Of a DNA stretch of 58,802 nt, positions 54,242 to 58,802 are shown piece by piece. A program made the position numbers and the translations under genes. The DNA is from JBMOGA01 sp049318625 (lineage in GTDB: Bacteria > Pseudomonadota > Alphaproteobacteria > Rhizobiales > Hyphomicrobiaceae). Position 1 is the stretch's first letter; each line of letters opens with the position of its first letter. Location of the stretch: the NCBI GenBank assembly GCA_049318625.1, contig JBMOGA010000018.1, positions 1 to 58,802 of the forward strand, read 5' to 3'. The notes beneath the pieces are model-generated. The model was given only the letters and a program-made list of their open reading frames with translations. It had not been told where the DNA came from and ran no database searches.

Positions 54242-54309
54242 TAAAACACCAAGAAAATCAGAGAGTTATTCGAGAAACGCGCCGGTTCGCGGCCGCTCGC
54301 TTAGTTCAC

Positions 54310-54330
54310 AGGAACCACATAGGAACCACA
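54310..54330. repeat. Tandem AGGAACCACA repeat after tRNA-Val
   Basis: Two perfect 10-bp copies separated by 1 bp, 69 bp after the tRNA. Together with the truncated caspase gene beside it, it may mark an old recombination or attachment site. Confidence 0.4.
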
Positions 54331-54363
54331 CGAGCGCGAGCCGGCAACACCAACGATTGCCGA

Positions 54364-54669
54364 GCCCGATCGCGGCACCACGAGCAATACTCGTCGATTG
54401 CTCGCGGACATGGCGCATGATGGCGGTGTCCACGGCGCGGTGGTTAGCGTCCTTGAGGACGGCGACCATGAAGCCGAGCTTGGTCAGCGCCGCCTCGATC
54501 AGCGCCACGTCGGTGTGCGGTTTTCAAGCCCGCCGACCATGGCAGCGTAGCCCTGGTTGCCGATCAGCAGCGCGAGGCGGGCCGGCTTTTGAGCGTGCGC
54601 GAGATCGCCCGTAGCGACCATCATCGCCACGACGATAACCAGCCAGTTCCACCGCCTTACCGTCAACAT
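54364..54669 (-). pseudogene. Frameshifted, truncated caspase (C14) gene remnant
   Basis: From ATG 54669 the first frame reads a signal peptide (NWLVIVVAMMVATGDLAHA) and the caspase start ARLALLIGNQGYAAMVGGLEN, then goes out of frame. One missing C near 54519 would restore ...NPHTDVALIEAALTKLGF, which aligns with GALKNPHNDIALVGAALTRQGF of the intact gene at 55260. Homology stops near 54364, before the catalytic His and Cys. The 57 bp upstream of the ATG are also conserved with the intact gene, so it is a decayed duplicate with its promoter region. Confidence 0.8.
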
Positions 54670-54671
54670 GT

Positions 54672-54728
54672 GCCCTCCGCACCTAGCGGAGCTTAGCGGG
54701 CCCCTGTGTCATCTGGAAGGGTTGTCCA
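54672..54728 (-). promoter_or_regulatory. Upstream block shared with the intact caspase gene
   Basis: About 57 bp running GCCCTCCGCA...TTGTCCA on the plus strand, repeated at 57143-57198 just before the intact caspase-FGE gene with about 80 percent identity. Conservation of non-coding DNA in front of both copies suggests promoter and leader were duplicated together. Confidence 0.55.
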
Positions 54729-54742
54729 CGGCACGACGTTTG

Positions 54743-54755
54743 GGTGACCGCACCA
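54743..54755. repeat. Direct repeat flanking the immunity-like ORF, left copy
   Basis: GGTGACCGCACCA, present again at 55174-55186. The match extends imperfectly (CGACG, 4 nt, then the repeat). The two copies bracket the gene at 54856-55125, as if it had been inserted or exchanged as a cassette. Confidence 0.5.
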
Positions 54756-54855
54756 GCGGTGAGGCGAGGCGCGACGGCCACGTGAACCGACCCCTTGCCC
54801 ATCACTACCAATACCCTTAGCCACCAATCAAAGACCCCAAGCCCAAAGGTCACTG

Positions 54856-55125
54856 ATGCTCCCGTTGAGTCCGCTGCTCAAGTCGTTCGTCCAGCGCGAA
54901 ATCGACGAGCGCACGTTCCATGACCGCTTCTTCGAAGAGTGGCACCGAATCTCCGCCGGCGGCTTTGCGAAACACGTGCCCACCCCTATCGAGCGCCTGT
55001 TTTTCATCGTAGAGGCCTACTGTCCCGACGTCGAATTGCGAGATCCAGCAAGCCTATACGAGGCCGATGAAACTGAGCTTCGACAGGCGGCAATTGTCGC
55101 GCTCGCGGAGATCCAGGGTGACTGA
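54856..55125 (+). CDS. Colicin D immunity-like protein
   Basis: 89 residues, AAAGGT before the ATG. LLKSFVQREIDERTFHDRFFEEWHRI, then IERLFFIVEAYCPDVELRDPASLYEADETELRQAAIVALAEI, follow the Colicin_immun (colicin D immunity) pattern: a helical bundle with FxxxVExYxPDxxLR...YxxDExxLR. No colicin-type tRNase gene is next to it. It lies between two copies of a 13-bp direct repeat, among caspase genes on the opposite strand. Family assignment is from memory of the pattern. Confidence 0.55.
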   Translation: MLPLSPLLKSFVQREIDERTFHDRFFEEWHRISAGGFAKHVPTPIERLFFIVEAYCPDVELRDPASLYEADETELRQAAIVALAEIQGD

Positions 55126-55173
55126 ACAACGACCCAGGACTCCAAAGCCCGGTCTGGCTTGTGCCGACGACTA

Positions 55174-55186
55174 GGTGACCGCACCA
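55174..55186. repeat. Direct repeat flanking the immunity-like ORF, right copy
   Basis: Second copy of GGTGACCGCACCA, 419 bp from the end of the left copy. Confidence 0.5.
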
Positions 55187-55259
55187 ACGACAGGGCTGGG
55201 TTCGCCGGTCGTTTGAACCAAGTTCCAAGAACCAAACGTCAAAACGGCAAAACAACAGA

Positions 55260-57134
55260 CTAAAACGTCCTCCCGACACGGAAGCCGAAGATGATGCCCC
55301 GGTCGTCGGAGCTGACACTGATGCGGTCGGCCGAGCGGAGGTCCCGTGGATCGTAGTTCCAGGAACCGCCGCGAAGGACACGGAGACTGCCATCCGTGCA
55401 CGATGTCGTCCACGCGCTGCCGTCACTCGGAGCCCCGTGGTAGCTGTCGTGCCAACAATCTTCCGTCCACTCCCAAACGTTGCCATGCACGTTGTGGAGG
55501 CCCCAGGGGTTGGCCGCGAAGCTGTCGACCACAACCGTCCTCTGCCGGTATTCGCCCTTCGATCCGCCGCCCTTGTAGGGATCGGCCGAGCCATCGTAGT
55601 TCGCTTGGCTCGGCGTTATCGATGAGCCCCACCAGAACGGCGTCGTTGTCCCCGCCCGCGCCGCGTACTCCCACTCGGCCTCGGTGAGGAGCCGATACGT
55701 TTTCCCAGCCTTTCGAGAAAGCCACGCCACGTATTCCTTCGCGTCGTCCCACGAGACCCGCGTGACCGGCTGCCTACCGCGACCCCATTCCGCCTCCCGC
55801 TTGTGCTTGCAGCCGCTCGCCGCCACGCACGCATCCCATTCTGAGAACGTCACCTCAAACTTTCCTACGCCGAATGGCTTGGCGAGCGTCACCCTTCGCT
55901 GAGGTCCTTCGTCGCTTCCGCGCTGCGGCTCGCTCGCAGGCGAGCCCATCATGAAGCTGCCCGCAGGCACCACCACCATCTCCGGGCAATCGGGGCAGTC
56001 GCGGAACGTCTGACCCGACCCCGGCTTTATGCAGGTCGTGCCGCCGGAGCCCAGAGCCACGTCGATGCCATCGCAGGCAGACGGCCGTGCCGTCGATGCG
56101 GGTGTCGGCGGCGGAGTAACAGACTTCGGCGCGGGCTCGGGAGGCTTAGCTGGCGGCGCGACCACGGCAAGCTGCGACTTGCGCAACTCGTCGATCCGAG
56201 CCCGCGCCAGATCGCCGTAGAAGCTGTCGCCAAAGCGCCGAACGAAGGCTTCGAGAACGCCGATGTTGGTCGTATCCTTTGCGACCGTCCAAGCCTGCGC
56301 CGCCTCGCTCATCGGCGGTTGGGGTGGTGGGGCGGCAGGTGGGGGGGCCGGAGCTGACACCTGCTGTGGCCGACCCGTCAGATACACGCGCCGCCCGAGG
56401 CCATTGCTCTCCCAGGGCTGCTGTGCGCCGCCCGTGCTCGCGAGAACGGTTTCCTTGACGTTCTGGAACAGGTTCAGGTGGTCGAGGCCCGATTTCGCAA
56501 GCTCGGCCGCGAGCGCCGCCGCGTAGGGGCCACTGCGCGCGCCGCGATCCGAGGCCGTCTTGCCCGGTGCGCTCGCGTAGGCGATGAACATGCCCTGCTG
56601 CTCGGCGACCGGCATCAGGCCCTTCGAGGTGTCCTTCGTCGGCAGTTGCAGCTCGTTCCGGCAAGCGTCGAACACGATGAACTTGGCGGCACCGCGCGCG
56701 CCATCGAGGAGCTTCAGGATGTCGTCCAGCTTCAGGCTCTCGTCCCAGAAGATCGTCGATCCCGGCTCCTTCGCATCGACCGGGATCAGGTAGTTGATGT
56801 TGGTGTCCTTCTCGGCCGCCCCGTGGCCGCTGTAGTAGATGAAGCCGATGGCCCCGGCGCCCGCCGCGTTCAACCTGCGCACCAGATCGCGGACGGCGGT
56901 CAGGATGGCGGCACGCCGCGCGTCCTTGACGAGGGGAAGCAGTTCGAAGCCCTGCCGCGTCAGCGCCGCGCCGACCAGCGCAATGTCGTTGTGGGGGTTT
57001 TTGAGCGCGCCGACGGACCGGTCGTAGGCCTGATTGCCGATCAGCAGAGCGATGCGCTTTTCCTGGGCGCGAGCCGGCACTGCGGCGATCATCATCGCCA
57101 CGACAATCAACAGCCAGATCCAGCGCCCTGCCAT
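55260..57134 (-). CDS. Exported caspase (C14)-FGE/C-type-lectin fusion; DGR variable protein
   Basis: 624 residues; GGAGGG lies 9 nt before ATG 57134. Signal peptide 1-24 (IWLLIVVAMMIAAVPARA). Caspase domain about 26-255, with catalytic His in YYSGHG (about 104) and Cys in VFDACRN (about 158). Then Pro-rich linker, a helical segment (AWTVAKDTTNIGVLEAFVRRFGDSFYGDLARARIDELRKS), second linker, and FGE-sulfatase domain from CPDCPEMVVVPAGSFMMGSP to the end. The catalytic Cys pair of true formylglycine-generating enzymes is absent, so the domain should be a ligand-binding C-type-lectin fold. Its last 38 residues form a hypervariable region (55268-55383). Probably a periplasmic or secreted protease with a diversified sensor. 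Confidence 0.92.
   Translation of the reverse strand: MAGRWIWLLIVVAMMIAAVPARAQEKRIALLIGNQAYDRSVGALKNPHNDIALVGAALTRQGFELLPLVKDARRAAILTAVRDLVRRLNAAGAGAIGFIYYSGHGAAEKDTNINYLIPVDAKEPGSTIFWDESLKLDDILKLLDGARGAAKFIVFDACRNELQLPTKDTSKGLMPVAEQQGMFIAYASAPGKTASDRGARSGPYAAALAAELAKSGLDHLNLFQNVKETVLASTGGAQQPWESNGLGRRVYLTGRPQQVSAPAPPPAAPPPQPPMSEAAQAWTVAKDTTNIGVLEAFVRRFGDSFYGDLARARIDELRKSQLAVVAPPAKPPEPAPKSVTPPPTPASTARPSACDGIDVALGSGGTTCIKPGSGQTFRDCPDCPEMVVVPAGSFMMGSPASEPQRGSDEGPQRRVTLAKPFGVGKFEVTFSEWDACVAASGCKHKREAEWGRGRQPVTRVSWDDAKEYVAWLSRKAGKTYRLLTEAEWEYAARAGTTTPFWWGSSITPSQANYDGSADPYKGGGSKGEYRQRTVVVDSFAANPWGLHNVHGNVWEWTEDCWHDSYHGAPSDGSAWTTSCTDGSLRVLRGGSWNYDPRDLRSADRISVSSDDRGIIFGFRVGRTF
55268..55383 (-). repeat. 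DGR variable region VR1
   Basis: 116 bp, paired with 57744-57859. Codons for RVLRGGSW, PR, LRSA, R and GFRVGR are identical in both copies, including silent positions. 24 sites differ; all are codon positions 1 or 2 except one third position (AGT/TGG). Differing codons nearly all end in C (GAC/TTC, GAC/CTC, GTC/AGC, ATC/TAC), as expected from AAC codons copied with adenine mutagenesis. Flanking FGE sequence does differ at silent sites (GAA/GAG, TAC/TAT). Confidence 0.88.
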
Positions 57135-57142
57135 CACGATGC

Positions 57143-57198
57143 GCCCTCCGCATCAGTGGAGCATAGCGAGCCGTTGTGTCATCCGGAAGGAGTGTCCA
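57143..57198 (-). promoter_or_regulatory. Upstream block of the intact caspase-FGE gene
   Basis: The counterpart of 54672-54728, ending 9 nt before the ATG and containing the GGAGGG ribosome binding site at its gene-proximal end. Likely promoter plus leader; I could not place a confident -35/-10 pair. Confidence 0.55.
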
Positions 57199-57351
57199 TG
57201 GCTCAACGAAGGGTTGCTCGCCCGACAAGGCGGCAGTGGGTGAATGCGGCTTGAACCATTCCGGATGGGCGACTTGCGACGATCTGTTTCGCTATGCTCG
57301 CCGTGAGCAGTCCAATGCTTGAGCCATACGCCCGCAGTGAGGACCACACCG

Positions 57352-57513
57352 ATGTCGGATCAGCAAACCGATAACGACGACTACTTCGAGGCGCTCGAAC
57401 TTCTGGTCAAGGCGAGCAAACTACCGACCGGCAAAGAGCGCGACACGCTGATCGCCCAAGCACTTGATCTCGATCCGAAGGTACTGGTGGCGCCACAGAC
57501 GACCCTCCACTGA
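57352..57513 (+). CDS. Mini-protein of unknown function, copy 1
   Basis: 53 residues, start MSDQQTDNDDYFEALELL, with GAGGA 9 nt before the ATG. Acidic head, then a helix-turn-helix-like pair LELLVKASKLPTGKERDTLIAQALDLDP. Homologous to the next gene (same spacing of L-L, LP-G-ERD-L, AL-LDP). Both are antisense-oriented relative to the FGE genes and sit between them. Function is unknown. Confidence 0.65.
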   Translation: MSDQQTDNDDYFEALELLVKASKLPTGKERDTLIAQALDLDPKVLVAPQTTLH

Positions 57514-57562
57514 AGGGCAGCGCGCCGCTTGCCCACGCTGCTGATTGGGCGTACACGAACGC

Positions 57563-57736
57563 ATGGCCGATGATACCGACGACGACGCGACCAAAGATGA
57601 GGACTACGAGGTGGCGCTGGCCTTGCTAAGGCAAGCCGCAGCACTCCCGCCCGGCATCGAGCGGGATCGGCTGCTGGCTCTTGCGCTGAAGCTTGACCCG
57701 GATGCTGCCCAACCGCCTCCGAAGGCGTTGAACTAG
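57563..57736 (+). CDS. Mini-protein of unknown function, copy 2
   Basis: 57 residues, ATG 57563, start MADDTDDDATKDEDYEVALALL. A paralogue of the gene at 57352: acidic head then LALLRQAAALPPGIERDRLLALALKLDP. Its TAG lies in CTAG and overlaps the TAG of the opposite-strand FGE gene, so the two genes end in each other. Such physical linkage suggests the pair travels with the FGE gene. Confidence 0.65.
   Translation: MADDTDDDATKDEDYEVALALLRQAAALPPGIERDRLLALALKLDPDAAQPPPKALN
57714..57727 (-). other. Hairpin downstream of VR2
   Basis: CGCCT/AGGCG stem with TCGG loop (minus strand), 16 bp beyond the 3' end of VR2. In characterised DGRs a hairpin just after the variable region promotes target recognition; here the stem is short and VR1 has no clear equivalent. 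Confidence 0.35.
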
Positions 57737-58757
57737 GGTAACATCCTCCCGACACGGAAGCCGACGACGTAGCTCCGGATGACGGCGGTGCTCCAGAGGC
57801 GGAGGGCCGAGCGGAGGAACCGTGGAAAGCTGTCCCAGGAACCGCCGCGAAGGACACGGCGACTGCAATCCCCTGCGCTCCGTGAGCTGCCATTACCTGG
57901 ATTGCCCGCGTTCTTTTCGTTCCAGCAATCCTCGGTCCATTCCAAGACGTTGCCGTGCACGTTGTAGAGGCCCCAGGGGTTGGCCGCGAAGCTGTCGACC
58001 GGAACAGTCCGCTTCCTATACTCGCCCTTGGATCCACCACCCTTGTAGGGCTCGACCGAGCCATCGTAGTTGGCCTGCTTCGGCGTGATCTCAGTGCCCC
58101 ACCAGAAAGGGGTTGTCGTGCCGGCCCTCGTGACGTACTCGCGTTCGCTTTCGGACAGCAGCCGGTAGGTCTTGCCCGTCTTCGCGCTCAGCCAAGCCAC
58201 ATAGGCTCGGGCATCGTCCCAGTTGACACACACGACCGGATGCCGGTCGTCTTGAGCGAAGCCAGCAGAACGCCATGACCGATCAGTCTGCAGCTTCCAT
58301 TCCGTCCCTGACCACGTGGAGCAGCCACCGTCGGTCTTGTGTCCCGTGTCTGCGACGAACGATGCAAACTCGCCGCGTGTCACCGCGAAACGACCGACGG
58401 CGAATGGCTTCGCAATCGAAACCTGCACCTGATCTTCGCGATCAACCCGGTCCGGCTCAGTGGCCGGAGACCCCATCGTGAAAGTCCCAGTCGGAACCAC
58501 CACCATCTCCGGACACGTCGGGCAATCCTTGAACCAGGTGGTCTTGCCAGACCCCGGCTTGATGCATTGACGCGCGCCACCTGCGACGTCGACCTCGGTG
58601 CCGTCGCAGCGAGCCGGGGGTGCTGCCGATACGGGCGCGCCCTTGGGTTCGGACGGAGGAGCAACCGATTTCGGTGCCGGGGCTACGACGGCCACCTGCG
58701 ATTTCTTCAGCTCGTCGATTCGAGCGCGGGCCATCGTTGCGAACACCGTTGTGAACC
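57733..58757 (-). CDS. 5'-truncated caspase-FGE paralogue; DGR variable protein 2
   Basis: The region of homology covers about 340 residues: the helical segment from RFTTVFATMARARIDELKKSQ, a linker, and a complete FGE domain (CPTCPEMVVVPTGTFTMGSPATEP to VLRGGSW...GFRVGRMLP). The signal peptide and caspase domain are missing; homology to the intact gene ends where an IS-like sequence begins (about 58758), though the frame stays open to the window edge. It is therefore probably a broken gene, unless a promoter in the inserted DNA drives it. Its variable tail is VR2. Confidence 0.8.
57744..57859 (-). repeat. DGR variable region VR2
   Basis: 116 bp paired with VR1 without a gap. The shared 3' end (GGCTTCCGTGTCGGGAGGA) is the position where the invariant IMH-like element of a DGR target is expected. 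The inferred template codes for NNN-PR-N-LRSA-N-R-N-R runs of Asn, the known style of FGE-type DGR templates. Confidence 0.85.
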
Positions 58758-58802
58758 GGCATGCAATTTTGACCCCTGTTCGGGGGTGATCGAATTGCAA
58801 TT
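58758..58802. mobile_element. Probable insertion-sequence end (IS21-like), cut by window edge
   Basis: Homology between the two FGE genes stops abruptly here. The sequence contains TGCAATTTTGACCCC, a GACCCC/GGGGGT inverted pair, and TGCAATT again at the edge, like the repeated terminal motifs of IS21-family elements. The transposase is not in the window, so the family is a guess. Confidence 0.5.

Noticed and set aside
55126..55259. Gap after the caspase-FGE gene as the DGR template repeat
   Set aside because: No similarity to the 116-bp variable block on either strand.
55260..57134. FGE domain as a true formylglycine-generating or EgtB/PvdO-type enzyme
   Set aside because: The paired active-site cysteines after GGSW are missing and that segment is hypervariable.
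57352..57736. Mini-genes as the DGR accessory protein Avd
   Set aside because: About half the length of Avd and without its four-helix pattern.
1..58802. CRISPR arrays and rRNA genes
   Set aside because: No regularly spaced repeats and no rRNA-like sequence were seen.

Overview
The window is GC-rich, densely coded chromosome from an alphaproteobacterium, most likely of the order Hyphomicrobiales (Rhizobiales; a Bradyrhizobium, Rhodoplanes or Xanthobacteraceae-like lineage). Three things point there. It carries both CtrA and SciP, the alphaproteobacterial cell-cycle regulators. It has the 48-residue alphaproteobacterial aa3-type cytochrome oxidase subunit IV next to a three-gene pntAA-pntAB-pntB set. 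It also has the typical block rpoZ, rsh, pdxJ, acpS, lepB, rnc, era, recO on one strand. I could not assign a genus.

Layout. 1-9.7 kb: an exported protein of unknown function, cox IV, proton-translocating transhydrogenase, an alpha/beta hydrolase, rpsU, purEK, two divergent YdcH-type genes and an orphan ParA. 9-17.4 kb: the recO-to-folK housekeeping block. 17.5-21.7 kb: NYN-domain protein, family 5 uracil-DNA glycosylase, small exported proteins, an SDR and a metallo-beta-lactamase-fold hydrolase. 21.9-24.4 kb: ctrA, fliJ, a lipoprotein gene and sciP, with regulatory-looking DNA between them. 24.7-27.7 kb: mnmA, a PmtA-like methyltransferase, tRNA-Met(CAT), a DUF302 protein and a cytochrome c. 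28-31.2 kb: four overlapping genes (GT2, YdjC deacetylase, GtrA, HAD) that look like a lipid-linked amino-sugar pathway. 31.2-35.5 kb: an exported protein, an FkbM methyltransferase, higBA and mdoH. 35.6-39.8 kb: a medium-chain dehydrogenase without zinc ligands, a PTPS-like protein, GT4, methyltransferase and a convergent GTP cyclohydrolase II-like gene, possibly a glycosylated-pterin pathway. 40.2-54.1 kb: tetronate-type sugar-acid genes, SDRs, a SET protein, YbdK, threonine aldolase, two EamA transporters, an MMPL/RND protein, TusA and an aldo/keto reductase.

The most unusual part starts right after tRNA-Val (54.17 kb) and runs to the right edge. It holds a frameshifted caspase remnant, a colicin-D-immunity-like ORF, an intact exported caspase-FGE/C-type-lectin fusion protein, two paralogous mini-genes, and a second FGE gene cut off at its 5' end by what looks like an insertion-sequence terminus. 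The last 116 bp of homology in the two FGE genes have the signature of a diversity-generating retroelement (DGR): codons that code for the same residue are identical even at silent positions. The 24 differences are compatible with mutated template adenines and fall almost only in codon positions 1 and 2 of NNC codons. No reverse transcriptase, Avd or template repeat is in this window, so they must lie elsewhere, perhaps beyond the right edge.
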